This document shows, in pieces, positions 44,996-54,213 of a stretch of 64,000 bases of DNA (its first letter is position 1; the number at the start of each line of letters is the position of its first letter). The position numbers and the translations under genes are program-made. The stretch spans positions 1,054,001 through 1,118,000 of the forward strand of contig JAAROD010000095.1 in the NCBI GenBank assembly GCA_012274445.1, in the 5' to 3' direction. This DNA comes from Sclerotiophoma versabilis (taxonomy: Eukaryota; Ascomycota; Dothideomycetes; Pleosporales; Didymellaceae). A model generated the notes under the pieces. The model was given only the letters and a program-made list of their open reading frames with translations, was not told where the DNA came from and searched no databases.

Positions 44996-45736
44996 ATGCT
45001 CTGGGCTCCATCCCCCACTCTACCTTGCTCCGACATGACTATGGATGTCGCATTACCAACAGACGATTTCGAAAAGATGTCGCTAGCAGATACGGGTTTG
45101 GTCGCAGACACCAAGGCCAAGACCGCTGTCAGAGCCGTCAACCAGCAAGTTCCACCACTACTTCGTCTCCCAGCAGAGCTACATCTCCAGATCATCTCGC
45201 ATCTCAAGGAAGACTACATGGATGTACTGAAGCTCCGGCTCGTAAACCACTACTTCTACGACAGTATCGACGCGCCTAATCATGACCTTCTCCTCATACT
45301 CGAACACACGAACTTTTCAAGGGGGCATTCCTTGTATTCTTGCAAGTATTGTGTCCGGTTTCGACACAAGAACAAGTTCGCCCACAAGATGTTGAGAGGC
45401 AAGACTGGTATCAACGGCAGCTATCAAGAAAACCGTTTTTGTGCAGACTGCGGGTTTGACAAAAGTAACTCTTGGGGTTATCAGAAGGGTAGTCAGGTCA
45501 TCGTGAACGGAGAACCCTGGGTCCGTTGCATTCGGTGTGACAAAGTCAAGAAGAGACTCGATGTTGAAGGAGGCAATTGTCAAGAAGCGTGCAAAGCTTG
45601 CCATGCCCGACACGGCTGCCGCTATCTCAAGGGGACCCCAAAACGCTGCAAGAACAAACAGCCACAGCCCGAGGTGCTGTATGGAGCTGATGATATCAGC
45701 ATAGATTGCATGGACTGGCGTGACCTTTTCGAGTGA
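44996..45736 (+). CDS. F-box protein with cysteine-rich zinc-binding region
   Basis: A single exon codes 246 residues. Residues about 54-90 (PLLRLPAELHLQIISHL followed by LKLRLVNHYFYDSI) match the F-box that docks on Skp1 in SCF ubiquitin ligases. The rest carries regularly spaced cysteine pairs: SCKYC, FCADC, RCIRC, ACKAC and HGCRYLKGTPKRC, a layout that suggests zinc binding and is common in fungal F-box proteins of unknown target. A later ATG at 45035 (MTMDVALPTDDFEK) is an alternative start; the upstream frame has nothing domain-like. The gene starts only about 180 nt after the CBM1 gene ends. The target substrate cannot be inferred. Confidence 0.8.
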   Translation: MLWAPSPTLPCSDMTMDVALPTDDFEKMSLADTGLVADTKAKTAVRAVNQQVPPLLRLPAELHLQIISHLKEDYMDVLKLRLVNHYFYDSIDAPNHDLLLILEHTNFSRGHSLYSCKYCVRFRHKNKFAHKMLRGKTGINGSYQENRFCADCGFDKSNSWGYQKGSQVIVNGEPWVRCIRCDKVKKRLDVEGGNCQEACKACHARHGCRYLKGTPKRCKNKQPQPEVLYGADDISIDCMDWRDLFE

Positions 45737-46793
45737 ACCTGTCACATGGCCTCGCCGCTCAATCGGGATTGTGGGCTCCTACACCAAAGGAAGTAAGCGG
45801 AACCTGCACCTAATGAAGTTGAGATATCATTGATTACAGTGGCATTTCTTGCCCTCCTTCTATTTCTTTTTGGGGAGGCGTGGCGGTTTCCTTTTTGGAT
45901 GTTTTGCAGATGTCTTAGGTTACGTTTATCTACAATGTTTGCACGTCAAATGCGTCTTGCTCCAATTTCCTACCAATGTTGTGCACTCCACTTTTCTGGA
46001 TAGTATCACCGCTGATGGCATAGTGCACGGAGGCTACACACAATTGTACACGATCTGTTTGATTGACCATACAGCAGGTTCTCATAAGGTGAGCGGCAAG
46101 CGAGTCGGGCGGCGCGGATCCACGACGACCAACCAACTAACCAACCAGTGTAGGCGGCGAACGGCGTTCAGAGTTAAGGAGGGAAAAAAAGACTTCTTAC
46201 TTTTGACCTCATCCAATAAAGAGAAGCTTGGCTGTTGACTGTCTCTGCCGTTCGCCCTGTGCAGACTTGTGAAAGTTTCAATACAGGGGCTTTGGTCATT
46301 AGCCATTACAGGGCCTCCTACACTACTCAGGCCTGTAACTGCAATAGTGCTGATCAAGCTCTCGGGATTATCTCGGATATAGACTAGCTCTATAACTTGC
46401 ACCTAGTAAGTGCATTAGAGATTGTTGCATTTTGTTAGTAGCTAGTGATCGCTAGAAGCAATGACTAGGTTTCAAGCGGACGTCATGTGTCAAACTCCAT
46501 TAACTCCGGATTGACGCCTCAAGTCCCAACCTCAGTGACGAGACATGCAATGACTATAGCTGTGGTTGCAATCGGGGTACGCTTACAAATTGATTTGCTC
46601 AATGCTTTGAATTTCCAATTGCTCTATCGTGCAATGCGCGTTGCAATCTTGGCTCCACATATTAGCGAGCACTGGGACGAGGGCGAGATTGTATTTAAGT
46701 ATAGGAATGTAGCTTGCCATCTCAATCAAAACTTCTAACAACTAATTACAGACCCTCAAGGACCAACTGAACTCGTTCCCCCCCACCACCAAG
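45737..46793. other. Intergenic stretch, no gene supported
   Basis: About 1.05 kb. Frames up to 129 codons (45849-46238 plus) overlap others on the minus strand and show no motif. The last 60 nt before 46794 are a C-rich leader of the disrupted oxidoreductase gene. Confidence 0.4.
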
Positions 46794-47861
46794 ATGAAGA
46801 ATCTCCTAGTCTACTACGACCCAGAATTTACTACAAAGCTGGAAGACATCGCTGTACCTGAACATGGCCCGGACAAGGTACTCATCAAAGTTGTCGTGGC
46901 GGGGTCCAATCCTAAAGATTGGAAACACCCTCATCCAGACTTTTTCGATGTCAAAGTCAACCAAGGTGATGACGTAGCTGGCATCGTTGTAGCCGTTGGA
47001 TCCAAGGTCAAGAACTTCGGGCCAGGAGACCGCGTAGCAGGCATGCACGTGATGGACACTCCGTGAGGGACCTACGCTGAATACACCGTCTGTCCGCAGC
47101 ATACGGTCTTCCATATCCCGGATTCTTTGAGTTGTGAGGAAGCAGCTACAATTCCGCTCGCCATGTTCACAGCTGCAGTGGGCCTTTACAGGAACCTGAG
47201 GCTCCCATTGCCTTGTCTACGGTCTGATCAAGACATCCACGTTCGTAAGATTCCGCTCGTCATCAACGGCGGCAGCACCTCGGTCGGCGCATTTGCTATC
47301 AAACTCGCAAAGTTAAATTCCTCAATCGGCCCAATCATTGCCACCGCTGGTTCTGGAGCAGCTTTTGTCGAGACGTTGGGGGGTGTAGATGCGATTGTCG
47401 ATTACAGGTCGTCCAACATTATCGATGATTTGCGGAAGGCATTGGGCGGAAAGAAACTCTTTCACGTTTTTGATGCCTCGAATTCGATTCAATCTGTTGC
47501 CTACCTTAGCTCTGTTCTGGAGCCAACCGGGCGCTACACGTGCACTACATCGGTCAGGGGTGGGTTTTACGGCACAGGAGAGCAACAGCAGACGTTGGAA
47601 AGATGGGGAGGCTGGTGGGAGCAGATTTGGGTTGGTTCCATTCACGAGGATAAGTTGCCAGGAGGGAAGTGGCTTGGAGGCGTCATGAGTCGACTGATGG
47701 AGACATTCTTGGACGAAGGCAAATTTGCTGGACACCCATATGAGATCGTACCTGGGGGTCTAAATGGCGTCGAGGCTGCTCTGATCAAGTTGAGGGACCG
47801 AAAGAATGGGAATGAAAAGTTCGTAACGCGTCTTGCCGATACCGAAGGATTTGAGCTTTGA
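46794..47861 (+). pseudogene. Quinone-oxidoreductase/enoyl-reductase-like gene with one in-frame stop
   Basis: Medium-chain reductase without zinc ligands, of the fungal quinone-oxidoreductase or trans-enoyl-reductase-like type. From the ATG at 46794 the frame runs MKNLLVYYDPEF, then VAGSNPKDWKHP, GDDVAGIVVAVGSKV and GDRVAGMHVMDTP. It then meets TGA at 47064-47066. The same frame continues without shift through TYAEYTV, EEAATIPLAMFTAAVGLY, the nucleotide-binding LVINGGSTSVGAFAIKLA and on to FVTRLADTEGFEL at 47861. The whole unit would be 356 codons, near the family size, with one codon lost. Everything else looks selected, so the break is young, a sequencing error, or read through. No GT..AG pair that would splice out the stop and keep the conserved residues was found. 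Confidence 0.8.
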
Positions 47862-49125
47862 TTTTTAATTTTAAGAGATGCTTGCCTCTGGACAAGTTGA
47901 ATACTTGATAAGAACAATCATGACATCCTCTGCACAACAATTGACCATCATCAATCTGATCATAAACGTCTCTCCCTGGGCGCCTAGACGTACTTGCTCA
48001 TTAGGCATCTGAAAGCTCTCCCCCTTGAGTGCTTCAAGACACAGTTAAGCCAAATGAAAGTGGCTACGCAAGTTCATATCAGTTTGGAACGAGACGACGT
48101 GCTGGGAGCAGTCCGGATTATTGATCTGACTTTAATTCTTAGAAAGGGAGAAGTTGCCCGGCTTATTGCATTCTTGTATGGTGGCAACAACGGGGCTGTG
48201 TATGTGGTTGTAGACGTGTCAAGCCCGGAGAGGCAGCCGGCATGTGCATAGTCTGCCTCTGACCTGGTATGGCAATAAGTGCTGTTCTAGCCACAAGTTC
48301 ACTATCTAAGTGAGCATGATACCTTTTTGGATGTCCTGGCCACGCCGGTCAGAGCCGGGTCCTGAGAAGACGCTTCTAGAAATTTGTCGGTTTGCTCAGA
48401 GTATAGTGTCGAATTTGTTATGATAGATTACAGCAATATATAAGCACGCTTAGAGATGGTGAAGGTCCGGAGTGCAAACCCGTCTTGGGGTATCATGTGT
48501 CCCAGGTCGCTCGAATGTACGTTAGCTGGTTGCGTGTTAACACTGTGGGAGATGGAGGCTTCCGGGGGTGGCGACGTTGCCAGATCCCACGCGTCACATC
48601 AGTCAAAGTGCTGATATGGTTTCTTGCACAAGGGCAAGGCTCTCAGGATCGAACAGGCGTCTCGATCTGCACCATAGGCGATAAAAGCCTTGTGGTTCTG
48701 TTGAATTGAGGGTTAACAAGTTCCGCTGCTGAAGCAGCTACTCACTGGGGCAAGTGTAATAGTGACTGTGTGATTATAATTTATTACTGAAGGCTAGTTG
48801 GAAGTACTTGTAAGAAGTCCTAGAACATAATTTACAGAGATTTTTAAAGGCCTTGTATGCAGAGTAATCCCTGCTCAAAGTCGAAGAACCCCACGTATTT
48901 TCCGTGGCAGGCGGTTTTCCTGGCCTAAGAGACGGACATTAGTACAGCAACGCCACAAGAAACCACGACACCGTCGTCCGGTCATTATGGATGTAGTCCC
49001 GATCGTCATCGTACTCAGACCAGTCTCTTCTCCCAGCTATCCACTGTTATATATCAGTCAAAGCACCTCCAGCCACCACGTCCCATTAACACGTACAGTC
49101 TCATCCAGGTCCTTAATCAAAGCTA
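47862..49125. other. Intergenic stretch, no gene supported
   Basis: About 1.26 kb of somewhat AT-richer DNA than the rest of the window, with scattered short frames and no motifs. No transposon ends or RNA gene seen. Confidence 0.4.
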
Positions 49126-49275
49126 CTACTGTACTGCAGCGTCTATCCAGCCTTCATGCTGACTGGGGCGGTAGTATTGCGCCGGGGTCTTGATAACGCG
49201 GTGGAGCAGGAGGTGGCCGAAGATGGAGCTGATGATGAAGAAAACGAGGATGTAGATTGTTGATATGTCCAGCAT
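49126..49275 (-). CDS. Possible small one-helix membrane protein (49 residues)
   Basis: From an ATG at 49273-49275 the minus strand codes 49 residues. A hydrophobic helix (ISTIYILVFFIISSIFGHLLL, about 4-24) is followed by a polar, basic then aromatic tail (HRVIKTPAQYYRPSQHEGW). The frame extends upstream without stop to an AG acceptor at about 49341 (ACATACAG before TATGCTTGG), which would add about 22 residues (LATLAPVLWPLDFINTIPFI) if spliced to an earlier exon; I found no convincing exon there. The ordered hydrophobic-then-polar pattern looks more like a protein than the surrounding frames, but no family is recognised. It lies 306 nt downstream of the MGS1 stop on the same strand. Confidence 0.35.
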   Translation of the reverse strand: MLDISTIYILVFFIISSIFGHLLLHRVIKTPAQYYRPSQHEGWIDAAVQ

Positions 49276-49581
49276 GATGAATGGTATGGTGTTGATGAAG
49301 TCCAAAGGCCAGAGAACAGGAGCAAGTGTGGCCAAGCATACTGTATGTGATTGTGAGGGAACACAGGACAGGGATTTGGGAGTGGCGTATTGCCTACACG
49401 CAGATTGGAGGTGTGAGATGTCTGGGTTGGGCTTACGGTCGCTGCTTATGGACGCCTGAAAGGAAGCAGCCGTTAGATGTCAGCAGAGCAAGCGCACGCG
49501 AGGACAAGCGTCGGCAAAGAAAAGCCAAGCTTTGCTTTCTGCTTTGCAGTGTTGTTCGAGCATGCCAGCATGAGCATCTTT
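49276..49581. other. Spacer downstream of MGS1
   Basis: About 300 nt between the MGS1 stop and the possible small ORF on the same strand. It holds the MGS1 3' end and perhaps an upstream exon of the small ORF. Confidence 0.35.
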
Positions 49582-51204
49582 TTACTCCAGAATGGGGCTG
49601 GTGGGCACTCTATCGTCCACCTCAGGTCTCAACTCATCATCGTCCTCTTCATCCTCGTCTGCTGTCAGCTCTGCCTCTAGATCCGGGTCTTTCTTGTTTC
49701 CAAAGTCGTTTTTGTCCAGGAAGGATCGCCCGCGTAGTGCGTCTGGCAGATAGTCCTGCTTTACCCTCCCATTCAAATACTCGGGATTGTATTTGTACCC
49801 CTCTCCATACCCCATCTCCTTCATGAGTCTTGTCGGTGCATTACGTATATGATGCGGTATAGGTAGAGCTGCCATACCGGGCTCTTTGAGGATTTGCATA
49901 GCAGCGTTCAAGCCTCTGTAAGCTCTCGTGCTCTTCTTTGCCAGACTCAGTGCCGTGACACAGTGCGCAAGATTGATTTTGCACTCGGGCATCCCAAGCT
50001 TCTCGCAGGCCTCGTACGTCGCGGTTGCGAGTCCCAACATGGTGTTATCCGCCAACCCTACGTCTTCAGACGCAACGACTACCAGCCGCCGCGCAATGTA
50101 GCGTGGATCCTCGCCGGACTGCAGCATACGCGCGAGGTAGTAGAGAGCGGCATCGGGGTCGGAGCCACGGATAGATTTGTGCAGGGCAGAGATGGTGTCG
50201 TAGTGCTGGTCGCCTGCTCTGTCGTAGACCAGTGTCTTGGTGAGGGACTGCTGGAGCTTCTCTTTCGTCATGTCTGGGTTCTTGGACAGGTTTGTAGCCA
50301 GCTCGAGAAGGTTCAGTGCTGTGCGGGCGTCGCCGTCGGAGAAGCGGGCGAAGTAGGTAAGCATCTCGTCGTCGAGAAGGGGTGAGGTAGCGGAGGTTGT
50401 GGCTACGGCGCGCTGGAGGATGCGCAGGAGGTCTTGCTCGCGCAGGTCGTCGAGAGTAAAGGTCCTGCATCTACTCAGCAGCGCGGAAATGACCTTGAAG
50501 GAAGGGTTCTCGGTGGTTGCTGCAATCAAAGTGATGGTGCCGGACTCGACCGGGCCCAAGAAAGCATCCTGCTGTGTCTTGGAGAAGCGGTGCAGCTCGT
50601 CGCAGAAGACGATGGTCCTGCGGCCAGTGAGCTGCAGGTCTCTTGCAGCCTCGTTGAAGATCTTTCTCACTTCCTCCAGTTTCGTGCTGGTGCTGTTGAT
50701 CTCAACGAAGCGCGCGCCGGACGTGTTGGCGATGAGACGCGCAATAGTCGTCTTTCCGGTGCCGGGCCTCCCCCAGAGGACTATGGACGGCAGTCGTCCT
50801 TGGTCGACCATGGCTCGCAGGATCCCCGCGGGCCCAACCAGGTCTTGCCCGCATACGTCGTCGAGTGATGTCGGCCGCATGCGCTCGGCCAGCGGCATGG
50901 CATCTGCGACTGCCTTCAGCCGGCGCTGTCTCTTGGCCGCAGCCGGAGACTCACCATCCTTTGCATCCTCACTCGCCTCAGCATGTGATCGCTTGGGCGG
51001 TGTCTTTGCTCGTTCGGCGTGTTGTGCAGCCGGTGGCAGCGGCGGTGAGGGCGAGGCTGGTCTCTGGCGCTGGGTGGCCGCAAAGAAGCTGTGCGTCTTC
51101 ACCGGTTCATTCTCGGCGAGGTGGTCTTTGCAGTCGCTGTCGAGGTGCTCGTTGATCTTGCTGTCTGTGACGGGCTTCGCGCAGATGGGGCAGGCCAAGG
51201 GCAT
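49582..51204 (-). CDS. mgs1: Mgs1/WRNIP1-type AAA+ ATPase
   Basis: DNA-dependent AAA+ ATPase of the Mgs1/WRNIP1/RarA family, which acts on stalled replication forks and interacts with PCNA and ubiquitin. A single exon codes 540 residues (yeast Mgs1 is 587). Order: UBZ4-type ubiquitin-binding zinc finger CPIC..HLDSDC with C5, C8, H20 and C25; a disordered linker with basic nuclear-localisation-like KRQRRLK (91-97); Walker A GRPGTGKT (145-152); Walker B IVFCDELHRF (DELH at 202-205, DEIH in many relatives); sensor 1 LIAATTENPS; an arginine-finger region LLSRCRTF; then the oligomerisation domain with ISALHKSIRGSDPDAALYYLARML and the DP..IARRLVV..SEDVG..D signature. It has an acidic C-terminal tail. 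The start ATG immediately precedes the zinc finger. It is divergent from the aminotransferase, with 183 nt between the starts. Confidence 0.93.
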   Translation of the reverse strand: MPLACPICAKPVTDSKINEHLDSDCKDHLAENEPVKTHSFFAATQRQRPASPSPPLPPAAQHAERAKTPPKRSHAEASEDAKDGESPAAAKRQRRLKAVADAMPLAERMRPTSLDDVCGQDLVGPAGILRAMVDQGRLPSIVLWGRPGTGKTTIARLIANTSGARFVEINSTSTKLEEVRKIFNEAARDLQLTGRRTIVFCDELHRFSKTQQDAFLGPVESGTITLIAATTENPSFKVISALLSRCRTFTLDDLREQDLLRILQRAVATTSATSPLLDDEMLTYFARFSDGDARTALNLLELATNLSKNPDMTKEKLQQSLTKTLVYDRAGDQHYDTISALHKSIRGSDPDAALYYLARMLQSGEDPRYIARRLVVVASEDVGLADNTMLGLATATYEACEKLGMPECKINLAHCVTALSLAKKSTRAYRGLNAAMQILKEPGMAALPIPHHIRNAPTRLMKEMGYGEGYKYNPEYLNGRVKQDYLPDALRGRSFLDKNDFGNKKDPDLEAELTADEDEEDDDELRPEVDDRVPTSPILE

Positions 51205-51387
51205 TGTCGTCGGAGAAGCGATTCACGACTGGTGGTCGGGCGCGTCGCGTACCATTCCCACGCGCCGCAGATGCCGTCATCATCCCCAGCCGAGGAAGCC
51301 GCCGACACCGGCTGCGCGACTAGCACGCAATGGTAAGCAGCTTCCTCTGACGCTGGACAGCGGCGTCAAGCCCACCTGCGGACTGAA
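51205..51387. promoter_or_regulatory. Short bidirectional promoter MGS1 / aminotransferase
   Basis: Only 183 nt separate two outward-facing ATGs, so both promoters must lie here or overlap the first codons. No known element was identified with confidence. Confidence 0.5.
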
Positions 51388-52773
51388 ATGAGGGGCATTG
51401 TGACTGCAGCTTCCAGACTCAAGACATCCACCTCCTCGCTCCTCAGCGCTCCCATCCACCCCGCCTCCGCCCCCCTCCGCACCATGTCCGCAACAGCGCG
51501 CCGCGAAGACCCCTTCAAGCCCGCCGCTCGCGTCGCCGGCCAGAAGCAGGATGTGTGGTCGATCGTCAACGAGGCGGCGGCGGCCTCGCCCATCAAGCCC
51601 ATCGTGAACATGGGCCAGGGTTTCTTTGGCTACAACCCCCCGCAGTTCGTCCTCGACGCCGCCAAATCCGCCCTGGACCAGGTCGACTGCAACCAGTACT
51701 CCCCCACCAAGGGGCGCCCGCGTCTGAAGAAGGCCATTGCAGACGCCTACTCGCCCTTCTTCGGCCGCGAGATCAACCCCGAGACCGAGGTGACCATCAC
51801 AACGGGCGCGAACGAGGGCATGCTGAGCGCTTTCATGGCCTTCCTGGAGAAGGACGACGAGGTCATTGTCTTCGAGCCCTTCTTCGACCAGTACATCTCC
51901 AACATCGAGATGCCAGGCGGCAAAGTCGTAAACGTGCCCATGCACCCACCAAAAGACGGCGCCACAAAGACCACATCTGCTGCCGAGTGGAGCCTCGACA
52001 TCAAGGAGCTGGAGGCTGCCATCACGCCCATGACAAGGATGATCGTCCTCAACTCTCCACACAACCCCATTGGCAAAGTCTTCTCGAAAGAGGAGCTGAC
52101 CGCCATCGGTCATCTATGCGTAAAACACAACATCATTATCCTGAGTGACGAGGTCTACGACCGCCTCTACTACGTCCCATTCACGCGAATGGCCACGCTC
52201 TCTCCTGAAATCGCTAAGCTCACACTGACCGTTGGATCCGGAGGAAAGAACTTCTACGCCACGGGCTGGCGTGTGGGGTGGCTGATCGGACCCGAGCACC
52301 TGATCAAATACGTGTCCGCGGCACACACACGAATCTGCTACTCGTCCGTTTCGCCTCTGCAAGAAGCCACAGCCATTGGTTTCGAACAGGCCGATGCACA
52401 CAACTTCTGGGAAGACAGCAAGAGGGAGATGAAGGCTAAGATGGATAAGTTCACTGCTGTGTTCAAGGAACTGGATCTGCCCTACTCGGATCCTGAGGGT
52501 GGGTACTTTGTTCTGGTCAACATGAGCAAGGTCAAACTGCCAGAGGATTACGAATTTCCTCCACATGTGGCTGAGAGACCAAGAGACTTCAAGCTGTCAT
52601 GGTTCCTGATCATGGAGGTTGGTGTTGCGGCGATTCCTCCCACAGAATTCTTCACACCTGAGAATGCGCACATCGTAGAGGACTGGCTGCGGTTTGCGGT
52701 CTGCAAGAACGACGATGTGCTAGAAACAGCCATGGAGAGATTGCGGGGGCTGAAGAAGTATATTCAGGAGTAA
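51388..52773 (+). CDS. bna3: Kynurenine--oxoglutarate transaminase (Bna3-type aminotransferase)
   Basis: Class I/II PLP aminotransferase close to Bna3/kynurenine aminotransferase, converting kynurenine to kynurenic acid and probably also handling glutamine or other amino acids. A single exon codes 461 residues. Family segments: NMGQGFFGYNPPQFV, QYSPTKGRPRLKKAIA, TTGANEGMLSAFMAFL, FEPFFDQY, LNSPHNPIGKVF, ILSDEVYDRL, the PLP lysine K287 in GSGGKNFYATGWRVGW, and DPEGGYFVLVNM. Two in-frame starts are plausible: M1 gives an N-terminus rich in R, S, T and A and free of acids (MRGIVTAASRLKTSTSSLLS), fitting mitochondrial import; M33 (MSATARREDPF, ATG at 51484) would give a cytosolic form. Whether both are used is inference. 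Confidence 0.9.
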   Translation: MRGIVTAASRLKTSTSSLLSAPIHPASAPLRTMSATARREDPFKPAARVAGQKQDVWSIVNEAAAASPIKPIVNMGQGFFGYNPPQFVLDAAKSALDQVDCNQYSPTKGRPRLKKAIADAYSPFFGREINPETEVTITTGANEGMLSAFMAFLEKDDEVIVFEPFFDQYISNIEMPGGKVVNVPMHPPKDGATKTTSAAEWSLDIKELEAAITPMTRMIVLNSPHNPIGKVFSKEELTAIGHLCVKHNIIILSDEVYDRLYYVPFTRMATLSPEIAKLTLTVGSGGKNFYATGWRVGWLIGPEHLIKYVSAAHTRICYSSVSPLQEATAIGFEQADAHNFWEDSKREMKAKMDKFTAVFKELDLPYSDPEGGYFVLVNMSKVKLPEDYEFPPHVAERPRDFKLSWFLIMEVGVAAIPPTEFFTPENAHIVEDWLRFAVCKNDDVLETAMERLRGLKKYIQE

Positions 52774-52900
52774 GAGTATGAAATAAAAAGAAACAATAGA
52801 CAGAACCACCATACCATACCTATTCAGCCTGACCATTGCAAAGAACGATGAACCAAACCATTCTCCGCTCCACAACCAGAAAAAAAAAACCTCTTCGCCC

Positions 52901-53355
52901 CTAAATCGTGCACCTAAAACTCACAATCCTCCGCGCCCACCCCCCTCCCTCCCCAATCCTGCCCCTCAAATTCCTAACGCCGGGCCACTTGATCCACTCG
53001 GCATCCCCCCCACAATCCTCATCCTCGAAAAACTTGCACAACTGCCCTCTATCCGGCCTCACACTGGTAACCTTGTTGCTAAACGCCTCGCTCAAATTCC
53101 AGCACCTATCCACTTCAGACCGGAAAGCGTCGCACACAGCATCTGCCCTGTCGCCAGCCCACGACGTGTAGGTTGTGCATGTGCAGAGGAGCACTTTGCC
53201 CGGCGTTGTGTCGTCGGGATTCATGGTGGGCTCCGGCTTGGATGTGGGCGTGGGGACGAGGCTGGACGCGAAGGAGATATCTGACAGGGCGAAACTGATG
53301 GGTTCTTGGGTGTGTGATTGTGATTGTGATTGTGATTGTGATTGTGATTGTGATG

Positions 53356-53394
<39 letters not shown>

Positions 53395-53659
53395 AAAGGG
53401 TGAACGCGGGGTTTTGAAGTCCGCTTTGGATTAGAGAGACTACCGGGTTGATAATTGATACCGCGGGGGCTAACGGTGCGGGGCTGGGGGTGGCGCCTGC
53501 GGGTGGTGCTGGTGCTGGGCGGCCTGATGGGGTGGCGGGAGTTGGGTCTGTTGCTGCGGGGGAGGTGAAGGATAGGTAGGGGATGTTGCCCGGGCCGCCG
53601 TGGGCTTGTGCTGCTGCGATGCTTAGGAGCGAGAGAATGTAGATGGTGGGGAACATCAT
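52901..53659 (-). CDS. Secreted cysteine-rich protein with SP/SQ repeat, unknown function
   Basis: A single exon codes 252 residues. A signal peptide (MMFPTIYILSLLSIAAAQA, about 1-19) is followed by a P/A/S-rich segment, then an SP dipeptide run and an SQ dipeptide run at about 90-115, coded by a hexamer minisatellite. A folded-looking C-terminal domain of about 100 residues follows, with seven cysteines (LLCTCTTY, DAVCDAF, DRCWNL, GQLCKFF, DEDCGG, FRCTI). The plan of signal peptide, low-complexity linker and small Cys-rich domain is typical of secreted surface proteins or effector candidates, but no known domain is recognised. The start could be M1 or M2. It lies convergent with the aminotransferase, 127 nt from its stop. 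Confidence 0.72.
53314..53391. repeat. In-frame hexamer minisatellite GTGATT/GTGAGG
   Basis: Six perfect GTGATT units (53314-53349), one GTGATG (53350-53355) and six perfect GTGAGG units (53356-53391). They lie in the minus-strand secreted-protein gene, where they code alternating Ser-Gln and Ser-Pro. Because the unit is six bases, copy changes keep the frame. Confidence 0.95.
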
Positions 53660-54213
53660 ATTAACGATATACTGTTTGGAATGAGTACAGTAGGCTAATA
53701 GGGATAGGATCTAACTCAGTGTTGAGGTCTGTCTTCCATATATCTCCATGCTTGAATGCACCCCCGGCTTTGATGATGGGAGCATGATCTGCGGAAGGTT
53801 CCGAAGCAAAGATGCTATAGATAGGCCTCCATTATGACTACACAAAGAAAGCACGTGGTAGATGTTTCGTCAGTCTTTGTTATATTCTGCATCCTTTGTT
53901 GGACTGCAGCTTTACCCCACTACCGGACTAGTCCGTGGAATGATTAAGACCCTGATCATCGCCGGAAAGGTAGCGAGATAGTCAGTAGGGTTTCCCTGTA
54001 ACATTTAGTGGATGACTCCCAATATGACATTGACGCGGAGGACACGAGTGCCATCTTCACAGATGCAAACGAGGCATGCATTGGATAAGGACGCACGAAA
54101 ATGAGCAGTCGTAGTGGTGCTTCGACAAATGAGGCTTCTGTTGTTGATATTTTGAATCCGTAAGTGGCAGTTACCAAGCATCAATTCGGTGCTTGCCCTT
54201 GCTGCACATCCCC
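53660..54213. other. Spacer between two secreted-protein genes
   Basis: About 550 nt upstream of the cysteine-rich gene and downstream of the LVIVD-type gene (both minus). Minus-strand frames at 53956-54395 overlap the end of the latter and show no motif; they are not called. Confidence 0.4.
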
